Source: JABHIE01 sp964584805 (GTDB taxonomy: Bacteria > Planctomycetota > UBA1135). From it: a stretch of DNA of 60,021 nt. Below the pieces are notes generated by a model that worked only from the letters and a program-made list of their open reading frames with translations, was not told the origin of the DNA and ran no database searches. This document shows, piece by piece, positions 18,497 to 27,102 of this stretch. The stretch spans positions 1 through 60,021 of the forward strand of contig CAZPAY010000014.1 of the NCBI GenBank assembly GCA_964584805.1. Direction: 5' to 3'. Position numbers and translations under genes: made by a program. Within the stretch, counting starts at the first letter, position 1. Every line of letters starts with the position of its first letter.

Positions 18497-19009
18497 TTAC
18501 TTTTTGACGGGCAGGTCTTCGAAGTAGCCGGAGTAATGCACACGCATGCCGGCATCAACCGGATCATCGGCGAAACGGTAGCTCGCCCAAAGTGATGTGC
18601 CTTCACTGATAACCATGCCTGTCTGCCAGGAAAGTTTCATCAGCTTTTCCCCTTTAGCGAGCACATCGCCGCGGAAGACATTGAGCAACTCGTCAGTGTG
18701 GCGCGGGAAGCGTTGCAAAAGCCAGAAGCGATCAGCGGGCTTAAATGCGGTTGGGTACTCTTCAAGCGAGAGGCACCAAACATCGGTGAGGACAAAACGG
18801 CGACCCATCGGCACCTGAAGCAACTGCAGTGGCTCATCATGGTCGACGACCACATTGTCAGACACGGGCTCGCGCATGGCGAGGTTGACCTCAACCCTTG
18901 GCGCCGCAGCTAACCCGCTAGATGGGCCATCCGCCGTCAGTGAATTAGCGCTCAACCAGAATGCGAAAGGGGCTGAAACCAAAAGGACCGGAAGTAAGAT
19001 TTTTTTCAT
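18497..19009 (-). CDS. Secreted protein of unknown function
   Basis: A 170-residue protein with a signal peptide (MKKILLPVLLVSAPFAFWLS). The ATG at 19009 is preferred to the one at 19033 because it begins directly with the basic Lys-Lys pair before the hydrophobic stretch. The mature part is beta-rich, ending in ASYRFADDPVDAGMRVHYSG. I do not recognise a family. It is divergent from the phosphatase-superfamily gene at 19064 (54-base gap) and convergent with the GGDEF-EAL gene, whose stop lies two bases away. Confidence 0.65.
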   Translation of the reverse strand: MKKILLPVLLVSAPFAFWLSANSLTADGPSSGLAAAPRVEVNLAMREPVSDNVVVDHDEPLQLLQVPMGRRFVLTDVWCLSLEEYPTAFKPADRFWLLQRFPRHTDELLNVFRGDVLAKGEKLMKLSWQTGMVISEGTSLWASYRFADDPVDAGMRVHYSGYFEDLPVKK

Positions 19010-19063
19010 GAGCAAAGAAAGCGCCGATACCACAAAAGCAGGGCGCCTGTAGTCTAGACGAAA

Positions 19064-20431
19064 ATGGAGCGCGTCCTCGTCCTTAATGCCGTGGGTTTAA
19101 CCCCGAAGTTGTTGCACTCGGGAGCAATGCCTCACGCGGCCGCCTATGCCGAGGCTTGCGGCGGCTCGCGCAACATCCTGCCTGACTTGCCCGCGGTCAC
19201 CTGCACGGCCCAAGCTTCTATGCTTTGTGGTTGCCCCCCCAACGAGCATGGTGCAGTCGGCAACGGCTGGTATTTCCGTGAATTGAGCGAAATTTGGCTT
19301 TGGCGGCAGTCATCGCATTTGCTGCAGCGACGCACGATTTTGCAACGCTGGAAGCAGGCCTACCCAAGTTCAACGACTGTACAGGTATTCTGGTGGTGGA
19401 ACCTGCCCAGCACGGCAACTTACTCGGTGACCCCGCGCCCGACCTATTGGGCCGACGGGCGAAAAGATGCCGACATCCACAGCAGTCCGCCAGAATTGCG
19501 GCAACGGCTCCAACAACGGCTTGGCGATTTCCCTTTGTTTTCATTTTGGGGGCCAGGCGCAGGAATCGCGAGCACACGCTGGATTGTCGATGCCACGCTC
19601 GACATTCTCGCTGAAGAAAAGCCGGGGCTTACGCTCGCCTACCTGCCACACCTCGATTACGACCTGCAGCGATTCGGCCCTGATGGGCCTGAAGCCACCC
19701 AGGCCGCCAGAGATTTAGACACTGAAATAGGCCGACTCCTCGCGGCAGCGGAAGCAAGTGATGTGCGCGTAATTATTTTAAGTGAATATGGAATCGAACC
19801 CGTCGACGAGCCCGTTTACCTCAATCGCGCTTTACGCCTAGCCGGAATGCTCGAAACCCACCCGGCCAAAAACGGTGCCCTACTCGATCCCGGCAATTCA
19901 CGAGCCTTTGCGGTTTGCGATCATCAATGCGCGCATGTTTATGTGCAACACGACCGCGACATTCCGCGTGTTCGTGAAATCCTAGAAATGCTTCCTGGGG
20001 TTGAGCGCATCTACGGCCGAGAAGAATTGCGCACACTCAACCTTCAGCACGGCCGTTCGGGTGAATTATTTGCAGTCGCCAAGCCTGGCGCTTGGTTTGC
20101 TTACCCCTATTGGGTCGGCGACGACATCGAGCCAGATTTTGCGCGCACGGTCGACATCCATAAAAAGCCCGGTTACGACCCGTGTGAGCTTTTCCTTGAC
20201 CCACAAAAGCCTCTGCTAAAAGTGCGGTTGGCTTTGAAATTACTCGCGAAAAAAATGGGGTTTCGCACGCTTTTCAATCCCATCCCGACGGATGCGAATC
20301 TCGTCAAGGGTAGCCACGGGCGAGTGCCATCCTCACCAGAAGTTGGCCCACTCTGGATTGGGCCTAAAAATTTAGCGGCGAAGGGTTCTGGTGACTTGCG
20401 CACTCAAGATGTTTTCGCGGGGCTGCTTTAG
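19064..20431 (+). CDS. Alkaline-phosphatase-superfamily phosphodiesterase/pyrophosphatase
   Basis: A 455-residue cytosolic protein (no signal peptide) of the nucleotide pyrophosphatase/phosphodiesterase type. The start MERVLVLNAVGLTPKLL resembles the metal-binding N-terminal strand of the family, LPAVTCTAQASMLCG places a Thr nucleophile near residue 46, LTLAYLPHLDYDLQRFGPDG is the second metal-site segment, and VIILSEYGIEPV replaces the usual SDHG with SEYG. Its substrate is unknown; related proteins occur in ebo-type clusters and as phosphonoacetate-hydrolase-like enzymes, but nothing nearby supports either pathway. The replaced SDHG suggests altered metal coordination. Confidence 0.78.
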   Translation: MERVLVLNAVGLTPKLLHSGAMPHAAAYAEACGGSRNILPDLPAVTCTAQASMLCGCPPNEHGAVGNGWYFRELSEIWLWRQSSHLLQRRTILQRWKQAYPSSTTVQVFWWWNLPSTATYSVTPRPTYWADGRKDADIHSSPPELRQRLQQRLGDFPLFSFWGPGAGIASTRWIVDATLDILAEEKPGLTLAYLPHLDYDLQRFGPDGPEATQAARDLDTEIGRLLAAAEASDVRVIILSEYGIEPVDEPVYLNRALRLAGMLETHPAKNGALLDPGNSRAFAVCDHQCAHVYVQHDRDIPRVREILEMLPGVERIYGREELRTLNLQHGRSGELFAVAKPGAWFAYPYWVGDDIEPDFARTVDIHKKPGYDPCELFLDPQKPLLKVRLALKLLAKKMGFRTLFNPIPTDANLVKGSHGRVPSSPEVGPLWIGPKNLAAKGSGDLRTQDVFAGLL

Positions 20432-20444
20432 CAACACCAAACGG

Positions 20445-21521
20445 TTATTCTGCGAGCCAGTGTAAAGAATGCGTTTTGGCAATCACCCAGACTTCAGCAC
20501 CTTGCTGAATGCCTAATTCAGCAAGCGCGCGCCTCGTTAAAGTTGCGACCCATTCGTCACCCGCGTTGATTCGAATGAGGACATGACTGTCCGTTTCTTC
20601 CGTCGCCGTGACGATACCGGGCAGAATATTTCGCGCGGATAAACCCTGAGGCTCTTGGCGGGCAAGCAAGACATCCTGCGCGCGAACGGCCAACCAGCCA
20701 CTTCCGCCTCCAGATGCTTGCGGCGGCGATGGCGCGACCAACTCAACGGCTGCGGGTGTTGTTACGACCGCTGCATGCCCAGGCTCAACGGCGGGGAAAT
20801 CAACACGGAATACATTTTCAAAACCAAGCCGGTCGAGCAAACGGAGGGATGTCGCGTTTTGCATCAAGACGCTCGGCTCGCCTGTTGCGACCACTTTTCC
20901 TTGATCCAGCAAAACCACTGTATCCGCGATTGCCAAGACTTCAGCTGGGTCATGGCTTACATAAAGCATTGGCGTTTCAAAGGCGTCGCGAGCTTCAAGC
21001 AAGAAACGAAAAACGCTGGCGCGGCGAGGCAAATCGACGCCGCTCAATGGCTCATCTAACAGCAACAAATCAGGCTCGCTAGCCAACGCACGCGCAAGTG
21101 CTACACGCTGACGCTCGCCCCCTGAGAGAGTGGCGGGCATTTGAGAGAGCAAACTGGAAAGCCCAAGCACTTCTACTGCGCGTGCGGCTACAGATGGCCG
21201 CTTACACGCATAGTCGATATTTTCGCGAACGGTGAGATGATGAAACAGAGCCGCGTCTTGCGGCACCCATCCCACGCGAAAGTCATCATGCAAGATTGAA
21301 TCTAGAGCCGCTAATTTCTGCGCCGACGCATCATTTTTCAGTTTGGCACGACCCGTTGCTTGTCGCACTTTGGCGAGGGCCTCGACCAGAGTACTTTTCC
21401 CAGAGCCACTCGGCCCAAAGAGTGCAACCACGCGCGCCTGGGCTTGAAAGGCTGCATGAAGTGAAAAGTCGCCAGCCTGTAAGCGAAGATCAAAATCCCA
21501 AACAGGGTGAGCTTGCTTCAT
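20445..21521 (-). CDS. modC: Molybdate ABC transporter ATP-binding protein
   Basis: A 358-residue ABC ATPase that powers molybdate (possibly tungstate) uptake at the cytoplasmic face. Walker A is GPSGSGKST near residue 38, the signature is LSGGERQRVALARAL, and Walker B is LLLLDEPLSGVD. A C-terminal ~70-residue TOBE/Mop-type domain (LSARNILPGIVTATEE to the end) is the oxyanion-binding regulatory domain of ModC. It is the last gene of a four-gene operon on this strand; its ATG overlaps the modB stop by four bases, indicating translational coupling. Confidence 0.92.
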   Translation of the reverse strand: MKQAHPVWDFDLRLQAGDFSLHAAFQAQARVVALFGPSGSGKSTLVEALAKVRQATGRAKLKNDASAQKLAALDSILHDDFRVGWVPQDAALFHHLTVRENIDYACKRPSVAARAVEVLGLSSLLSQMPATLSGGERQRVALARALASEPDLLLLDEPLSGVDLPRRASVFRFLLEARDAFETPMLYVSHDPAEVLAIADTVVLLDQGKVVATGEPSVLMQNATSLRLLDRLGFENVFRVDFPAVEPGHAAVVTTPAAVELVAPSPPQASGGGSGWLAVRAQDVLLARQEPQGLSARNILPGIVTATEETDSHVLIRINAGDEWVATLTRRALAELGIQQGAEVWVIAKTHSLHWLAE

Positions 21522-22168
21522 CGCCGCGTCTCCGTCTTGCGCAAGAGCAATTCTGAAAAGAGTACGGCAACAAAGCCGAGCACAATCGAAACAAGTGCGA
21601 GCGTGATAGCGCCAGAATCATCACCCATGGAAAGGCGACGCATTAAGCCTGTTGCTAATGTTTCTGTGCGCCCAGGCATCACCCCTGCAATCACCGATGT
21701 GGCACCATATTCGGAAATGCCACGCGCAAAAGCCAAGAGCAGGCCAACGGCCAAACCTCGTCGAGCCAAAGGCAGCTCAATTCGCAAAAAAGTCTGCCAG
21801 CGACTTACGCCCAAGGAACGCGACACTTGAACCAAACGAAGGGGTACAGAAGAAAAAGCCTCTTGAGCATGTCGAAGCAACAAGGGGAAGGAAACGACTG
21901 AAGCCGCTAAAACCGCTGCAAACGGTGTGAACAGCCAATTTGCACTCGCAAGGGGGCCTTGTGGGCCTAAGGCCAGCAACATGAGAAGGCCAACGGCAAC
22001 TGGTGGCAAAAACATCGGCAACACCAGAATCGTTTGAAGAAAAATCCGCCCACGGAAATGGCGACGGGCGAGCAAATGCCCAAAATATATCGCAAAGGGC
22101 AACTCAAGCAATACCGCAACTGCGCCAATTCCAAGCGTGCGGGCAACAAGTGGAAGGAACTCACTCAT
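21518..22168 (-). CDS. modB: Molybdate ABC transporter permease
   Basis: A 216-residue inner-membrane permease with about five to six helices. The coupling (EAA-like) loop reads ARGISEYGATSVIAGVMPG, very close to ModB proteins, followed by RTETLATGL. It forms the channel with ModC as motor and ModA as receptor. Its start overlaps the end of modA by eight bases and its end overlaps modC, so the operon is tightly coupled. Confidence 0.92.
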   Translation of the reverse strand: MSEFLPLVARTLGIGAVAVLLELPFAIYFGHLLARRHFRGRIFLQTILVLPMFLPPVAVGLLMLLALGPQGPLASANWLFTPFAAVLAASVVSFPLLLRHAQEAFSSVPLRLVQVSRSLGVSRWQTFLRIELPLARRGLAVGLLLAFARGISEYGATSVIAGVMPGRTETLATGLMRRLSMGDDSGAITLALVSIVLGFVAVLFSELLLRKTETRR

Positions 22169-22877
22169 CTAAAAACCCGGCCTGCGCCCATTGCTCGCTT
22201 TGCCCTTGAAGCCACACCGCAAGTTCCTTGCCGAGGGTCGCGTGCTGCGCTTGCTTTGGAATGCCCATGCCATAGATTACGCGCCCAGCGGCTCGAGTGT
22301 CAGAAAACAAAACGCTCGCGTCTACTGCTTCACGAGCGTCTGTCGCATAAACAAATCCATGCGAGCAGGCACCCGATTCGACAGCGGCCAAAACAGAACG
22401 CACATGCGGGAATTCAATAAGTTGCCAATCAGGAAAGCGATCGCTCTCGCTGGCCAACCAGGCGCGAGCGGCATCTCCGGCGGGAACACCTGGGCCACCT
22501 AGGGCAATGCGCTTCAATTGGGGTTCACCCGAATGCTCAAGCCAAACCAAGTTATTTTTCGGGCCGGGCATAATGTCACCCCGCAAACGACCCAATTCAT
22601 GCAACTCTATTAATGGCTGACAACTTGCCAGGAACACCAAATCGAAAGGCGCACCATGTCGAGTTTGGGTCGCTAACTCTCCAGAGCCCGCAAAGGTAAC
22701 TTCAAAAGTCACGCCGTTTTGCTCGCTCCATTGCTCTAACAAAGAAGGCAGGGTATCACCAAGCGAAGCCGCTGCTGCAATGCGCAGATGCCTCTCAGGC
22801 TGAGCTGGGCTGCAACTCGCGATGCACAGCATCAAAGCGGCGCCAAGTGCGCGGGCCCATAACGCACTTAAAACCAT
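22161..22877 (-). CDS. modA: Molybdate-binding periplasmic lipoprotein
   Basis: A 238-residue substrate-binding protein. The N-terminus (ARALGAALMLCIASCSPAQP) is a lipoprotein signal with lipobox IASC, so the protein is probably lipid-anchored rather than free. The mature start HLRIAAAASLGDTLPSLLEQW and FAGSGELATQTRHGAPFDLV are typical of the ModA family, whose Ser side chains hydrogen-bond the oxyanion. It begins 10 bases inside the 3' end of the outer-membrane barrel gene, so all four genes share a transcript. Confidence 0.9.
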   Translation of the reverse strand: MVLSALWARALGAALMLCIASCSPAQPERHLRIAAAASLGDTLPSLLEQWSEQNGVTFEVTFAGSGELATQTRHGAPFDLVFLASCQPLIELHELGRLRGDIMPGPKNNLVWLEHSGEPQLKRIALGGPGVPAGDAARAWLASESDRFPDWQLIEFPHVRSVLAAVESGACSHGFVYATDAREAVDASVLFSDTRAAGRVIYGMGIPKQAQHATLGKELAVWLQGQSEQWAQAGFLDE

Positions 22878-24040
22878 GCAGACGCCGCCCGTGGTTTTCC
22901 AAGACTAAAGGTCCACTGAAGGCCAACAAATGTGGCTCTCTCACTTTCGCCGCCCGCATCGCGTGATTCTACAAACAACCGTAATTCTTGGCGTGGAGTC
23001 AAGTGAGCGCCCACCCAACAAGAGTGATAAGTCGCTGCTGAGACGACAAGTTGATCTGGAATTTCCCAAGCCGATGCCATCAAACCAAAGGAAGCCCGGC
23101 TCGCAAAACGCCAATTCCAAGCAGCCCAGGCGCCGATACTCATATCTCCTTCCGTAACGACTTCAGTCAGAAATTCTCGCTTATCGAGCCAAGTCTCAAA
23201 AGTCAGCAAATGCCCTAGTCCATGTGAATCGATGTTATTCCAAGTCGCATCAAAGCCAATTAAAAAACGGGGCAAGTCGCGTTGGATGAGCGCACCCGTT
23301 TCAGGCTGCAACCGCGCCGCCGCACGAGGTGAGTACATACCCGTTAGGCCAAGGGACAAAGTACCCCGTGATTTCGGCGACAACAAATCCACATGGGCAA
23401 AGATAGTTTCTTTTTGCTCTCCGGCAGGAAAGCCCTCTGAATCAGGCAGGCCTAATCGATAGCCATTACCGGGTAGGTCCACATCATGGCCCTGGCCTTG
23501 AGCGGCCATGCCAACAGATAGATGCAAACGCTCCGACCCTGTTTTTTGTAATTGATGCCATTCGAAGCCATCTGCGACCCAATTTCCGCCCCAATATGCA
23601 CGGCGCACACCATCGCTTGAGGGCCAAGGCGCCCCACTCGGAAGGATGTCATTCCAGGCGCCAAGAGTCGGCAAAAAACGCCCCACTCGCAAAGCTGAGC
23701 GCCCCGGCAAGTTCATCAGCCAAACATTCGCCTCGCGCAAAGAAAACTCTGCGCCATAACTGCCATCACTCATATCGGCGGTTGCACGGAATTCACCCCA
23801 ATCACGCTCATTTAGAAAATGCAGCTGAAGGCTGCGGGCGCGGACGGCATCAGGTTCAGGGAGCCGAAGTTCGGAGGATGTTTTAGCCGCGAGGATATCA
23901 ACCGATACGCCAAAATCTGTCGAGCTGTCCGAGAGGGAAGGGATAGGCGTTGAAGTGACCGAAGCCACATCTTCTTGGGCCGAAACGGTGGCCGCAAGCA
24001 GGCTCAAGAAAACGATGGTGGCGTTGCGAGAAAAGTCCAT
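22868..24040 (-). CDS. Outer-membrane beta-barrel (porin-like) protein linked to modABC
   Basis: A 390-residue exported protein: signal peptide RNATIVFLSLLAATVSAQ, then a series of alternating amphipathic strands (LHFLNERDWGEFRATADM, GTLSLGLTGMYSP, ASFGLMASAWEIPD) and a C-terminal phenylalanine, the pattern of Gram-negative barrels. A segment GRSALRVGRFLPTLGAWNDI resembles porin/phosphate-porin barrels in general wording, but I cannot name a family. The ATG at 24040 is chosen because 39 upstream residues are low-confidence leader. It is the first gene of the operon with modA, modB and modC and overlaps modA by 10 bases, so a role in passage of molybdate across the outer membrane is inferred from context only. 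Confidence 0.72.
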   Translation of the reverse strand: MDFSRNATIVFLSLLAATVSAQEDVASVTSTPIPSLSDSSTDFGVSVDILAAKTSSELRLPEPDAVRARSLQLHFLNERDWGEFRATADMSDGSYGAEFSLREANVWLMNLPGRSALRVGRFLPTLGAWNDILPSGAPWPSSDGVRRAYWGGNWVADGFEWHQLQKTGSERLHLSVGMAAQGQGHDVDLPGNGYRLGLPDSEGFPAGEQKETIFAHVDLLSPKSRGTLSLGLTGMYSPRAAARLQPETGALIQRDLPRFLIGFDATWNNIDSHGLGHLLTFETWLDKREFLTEVVTEGDMSIGAWAAWNWRFASRASFGLMASAWEIPDQLVVSAATYHSCWVGAHLTPRQELRLFVESRDAGGESERATFVGLQWTFSLGKPRAASAWF

Positions 24041-24077
24041 GCGCAAATTGTCGCATCGGCGGGCTACCCTACGCAAC

Positions 24078-25046
24078 ATGAACTCGCACGCAATTGACCT
24101 CTGCCGTGGAAAACCACCTAGCCTTGGCTTCGGCTCTTGGCTCACTCTTGCGCGCATGGGCCCATCTACTGCAAATCAACTCATCCACACAGCACTTGAT
24201 GGCGGGATAACTTTTTTCGATACGGCTGATATTTATGATTATGGCGGTGCTGAAATGGCACTCGCAAAAGCTCTGGAATCGACGACAAGGCAAAAAATCT
24301 TGCTCGCCAGCAAAGTGTATTTCCCGATGAGCGATGACCCGCTCGACTCAGGATTATCTCGACGGCACATTTTTGCTTCCATTGACAATAGCCTCAAGCG
24401 GCTGAAGACCGATTACCTCGACCTGTATCAATGCCATCGGTATGACGACGGAACTCCACTCGAAGAGACCGTCCAAGCGATGGGCGACCTCGTTCAGGCA
24501 GGAAAAATTCGCCATTGGGGTACCAGCACTTGGTCATCGACGCAATTACGAGACAGCGTGGCCATGGCACATGCACTCGGTGTCTCACCGCCAGCGACCG
24601 AGCAAGCACGCTACAACCTTCTTTGCAGGGAAGTCGAAAAGGAAGTCGTCCCTGCTGCACGCGAACTTGGGATGGGCCTTTTATGGTGGTCGCCGCTTGC
24701 GCAGGGAATTTTAAGCGGGAAATATCAGTTCCAAAGCAAGCCACCCAGCGAATCGCGCGCGGCTGACCCCGGGCGAATCGGCGATTTCCTGGATCAAGCG
24801 CTTCAACACAAGCAAGCCATGCATTTTGCAGCGCAATTCCATCAACTCGCGCAAGAAATCGGCCACCCGACGGCATCTTTGGCACTTTCTTGGTGTCTCG
24901 ACAAACAGCCTGGCTCGACGGTCTTGGTGGGTGCACGCACGCCAGAGCAACTGAATGAAGCGCTCCAAGCGACAGAAATTGCTTGGACGGACGACATCCG
25001 TGTGGCCGTCGACAAAATGAAATGCGGCCAAGACTGGGGCTTATAG
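24078..25046 (+). CDS. Aldo/keto reductase
   Basis: A 322-residue (beta/alpha)8 NAD(P)H-dependent oxidoreductase. The catalytic tetrad is visible: Asp and Tyr in FFDTADIYDYGGAEMAL, Lys in ILLASKVYFPM, and His in DLYQCHRYDDGTP. The C-terminal cofactor segment GSTVLVGARTPEQLNEAL is also typical. The family resembles the potassium-channel-beta/YghZ branch; the substrate is unknown. The ATG at 24078 is preferred because upstream in-frame codons (from 23955) overlap the divergent porin gene. Only 37 bases separate the two divergent starts, so they share a compact control region. Confidence 0.9.
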   Translation: MNSHAIDLCRGKPPSLGFGSWLTLARMGPSTANQLIHTALDGGITFFDTADIYDYGGAEMALAKALESTTRQKILLASKVYFPMSDDPLDSGLSRRHIFASIDNSLKRLKTDYLDLYQCHRYDDGTPLEETVQAMGDLVQAGKIRHWGTSTWSSTQLRDSVAMAHALGVSPPATEQARYNLLCREVEKEVVPAARELGMGLLWWSPLAQGILSGKYQFQSKPPSESRAADPGRIGDFLDQALQHKQAMHFAAQFHQLAQEIGHPTASLALSWCLDKQPGSTVLVGARTPEQLNEALQATEIAWTDDIRVAVDKMKCGQDWGL

Positions 25047-25059
25047 GTAAAATACTCCC

Positions 25060-25953
25060 GTGAGTTCCACAGACCAAAAACCCATTTACGGCTCCAGCAC
25101 TGCGCCAGTGTCGCCTCGCGCATCAAAAGTGACGGTGCCGGGCATTCGCAATCGCAAGGGCACTGAGAAAAAAGTCCTTTGCTTGACGGCCTACGACTAC
25201 CCCTCGGCACGCTTGGTTGACGAGGCCGGTTTTGATTTGATTTTGGTTGGCGACTCCATGGCCAATGTGGTCTTGGGCCACGCATCAACGCTAAAAATAT
25301 CGATTGAGCAAATCATCAGTGCCACCCGTGCCGTGAAGCGCGCGGCTGACCGCCCCCTTGTTGTGGCGGATATGCCTTATGGCACTTACCATGTCTCGCC
25401 AGAAGACACCATCCGCAATGGCCTGCGCCTGATTCGTGAAGGCGGAGCGCAAGCCGTCAAAATTGAAGGTGGCGTTACCCGCGCTAAAACTGTGCGAGCG
25501 CTGGTTGAGGCCGACATTCCTGTTTTGGGGCATATCGGGCTTCTGCCGCAAAGCACGAACACGCGCGGCGGATATCGCATCTCAGGTCGCACCGTTGAGA
25601 GCGCGCGGGCATTACTTGACGATGCCATCGCCATTCAAGAGGCCGGTGCTTTTGCCGTCGTCCTTGAAGGTGTACCCGCCCAGGTGGCAAGTCGCATTAG
25701 TGCGCGGCTCGACATCCCCACAATCGGAATTGGCGCGGGCGCGGGCTGCGATGGCCAGATTCTTGTCTTCCATGATGTGCTCGGCCTTTCTTTTGGACCT
25801 GAGCCTCGCTTTGTTAAGCGTTACGCCAATCTTGCTGAAACGGCAAGAAATGCGCTCTCTCAACTGGCAGACGACATGGGTTCAGGCGCTTTCCCAAGCG
25901 CTGGAAACACATACGAAACTCAAGAAGAGCTTCCTGAAAACTGGGACGCATAG
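25060..25953 (+). CDS. panB: 3-methyl-2-oxobutanoate hydroxymethyltransferase
   Basis: Cytosolic enzyme that transfers a hydroxymethyl group from methylenetetrahydrofolate to alpha-ketoisovalerate, the first committed step to pantothenate and coenzyme A. At 297 residues it is normal length. Signatures are LTAYDYPSARLVDEAGFDLI, LVGDSMANVVLGH (metal-binding Asp), VADMPYGTYH, VKIEGG, VLGHIGLLPQS and IPTIGIGAGAGCDGQILV. The start is a GTG at 25060; the first ~25 residues are a variable extension. It follows the aldo/keto reductase by 13 bases on the same strand, so the pair is probably co-transcribed. No panC or panD is in the window. Confidence 0.94.
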   Translation: MSSTDQKPIYGSSTAPVSPRASKVTVPGIRNRKGTEKKVLCLTAYDYPSARLVDEAGFDLILVGDSMANVVLGHASTLKISIEQIISATRAVKRAADRPLVVADMPYGTYHVSPEDTIRNGLRLIREGGAQAVKIEGGVTRAKTVRALVEADIPVLGHIGLLPQSTNTRGGYRISGRTVESARALLDDAIAIQEAGAFAVVLEGVPAQVASRISARLDIPTIGIGAGAGCDGQILVFHDVLGLSFGPEPRFVKRYANLAETARNALSQLADDMGSGAFPSAGNTYETQEELPENWDA

Positions 25954-25980
25954 AGCGCTGAAGGCGCGTGGCACCCTTTG

Positions 25981-27102
25981 TTATTCGCGGCGCTCAAAAA
26001 CCAATTTTGGCGTTACCCCAGAGCAATCCAGTCGCTGAATGACCAGACTTTTTGCTGGATTTCCTGACTCGTTCATGTCAAAGACACCCGTTACGCCGCG
26101 TACATCACGCAGGTTAGCCAGAGCATCCCGCACCAACACGGCGTTGTTGGCATCTTCCGAAGTAAGTAAAGCTTCTACCGCAAGACGCATGGCGTCGTAA
26201 GTCAGTGCGGTCAACTGGCCCACTTCTTGGTCTGGGTAGGCCTCGGAAAAGCGTTTGACGAAATCATTCACGAGTTGATCTTCGCCTAGGGCAAAGTGAT
26301 TCGAAAGATAAGCCCGGCAACTCGAATCGATATTGGTTGCCGCAGTTAACGAGGGTGTATCCCAACCGTCCGTACCCAGAACGATGACATCGTCCCAAGC
26401 GGGGAAAGCAGCAGACAGGAGTGGGATGACTTCCGAGGCATATGCCGGAACAAACACCAACTCTGGGTCTTCCTTTGTAATAGCAGCAACTATTTCTGAG
26501 AAATCCGTTTGTCCACTGCGGAAGTAATGGCGACCGAGCAACTCACCCCCTCTGGAGGTAATCTCGCGCTCAAAAATTTCTGCCAAATCAAAAGAATAAC
26601 TCTCGAGCAAATCGCACAAAATGCTCACACGCTTTCGACCTAATTCTTCGATGCCAAAACGGGCCAAAGACTCTGCTTGGTCTTCATTAACGAAGCAAGC
26701 ACGAAAAGAAAAAGAATTGCCACGAGTCACTTCCATGTGAGTGGCACAAGGCGAAATCATGGGCACTCTTTGCTCGGCGGCGGCAGTGCCAGCCGCTAAA
26801 GAAGGGCCGGAGTATGCAGGGCCCACTACGATGCTGGCCCCCATTGCTACGAGCTCGTTAAACTTTTGAATGCTCACGGCTCGATCCGTCGCATTATCTA
26901 ACAAAGCAAAGTCGCACGGCGCGCGATCTCCAAGCTCTTTCAGAAAAAAGTTATAGCCTTGAATCGCTAGCTTCCCATCATCAGCAGCAACACCAGATTC
27001 GGGCAAAAGTACGCCAATCAAAGGGCGGGCAGTTTCTTTCTGACAAGAAAGACACAGCCCCACGAAAAGAGCGAGCAACGGTAATCTCATCATGAACTTC
27101 AC
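25981..27102 (-). CDS. Branched-chain-amino-acid-type substrate-binding lipoprotein (orphan receptor)
   Basis: A 373-residue periplasmic binding protein of the LivJ/Peripla_BP_6 type. The N-terminus (RLPLLALFVGLCLSCQKE) is a lipoprotein signal with lipobox LCLSC. The body shows the two-lobed pattern: LIGVLLPESGVAADDGK, VVGPAYSGPSLAAGTAAAEQ, a RVPMISPCATH hinge and a second lobe with VFVPAYASEVIPLL and VLGTDGWDTPSL. The GTG at 27102 forms a GTGA overlap with the kinase stop (ATG at 27093 also possible), so the two are translationally coupled. No permease or ATPase gene of a transporter is nearby, so I infer that it serves as ligand sensor for the kinase rather than as part of an uptake system. 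Confidence 0.87.
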   Translation of the reverse strand: MKFMMRLPLLALFVGLCLSCQKETARPLIGVLLPESGVAADDGKLAIQGYNFFLKELGDRAPCDFALLDNATDRAVSIQKFNELVAMGASIVVGPAYSGPSLAAGTAAAEQRVPMISPCATHMEVTRGNSFSFRACFVNEDQAESLARFGIEELGRKRVSILCDLLESYSFDLAEIFEREITSRGGELLGRHYFRSGQTDFSEIVAAITKEDPELVFVPAYASEVIPLLSAAFPAWDDVIVLGTDGWDTPSLTAATNIDSSCRAYLSNHFALGEDQLVNDFVKRFSEAYPDQEVGQLTALTYDAMRLAVEALLTSEDANNAVLVRDALANLRDVRGVTGVFDMNESGNPAKSLVIQRLDCSGVTPKLVFERRE

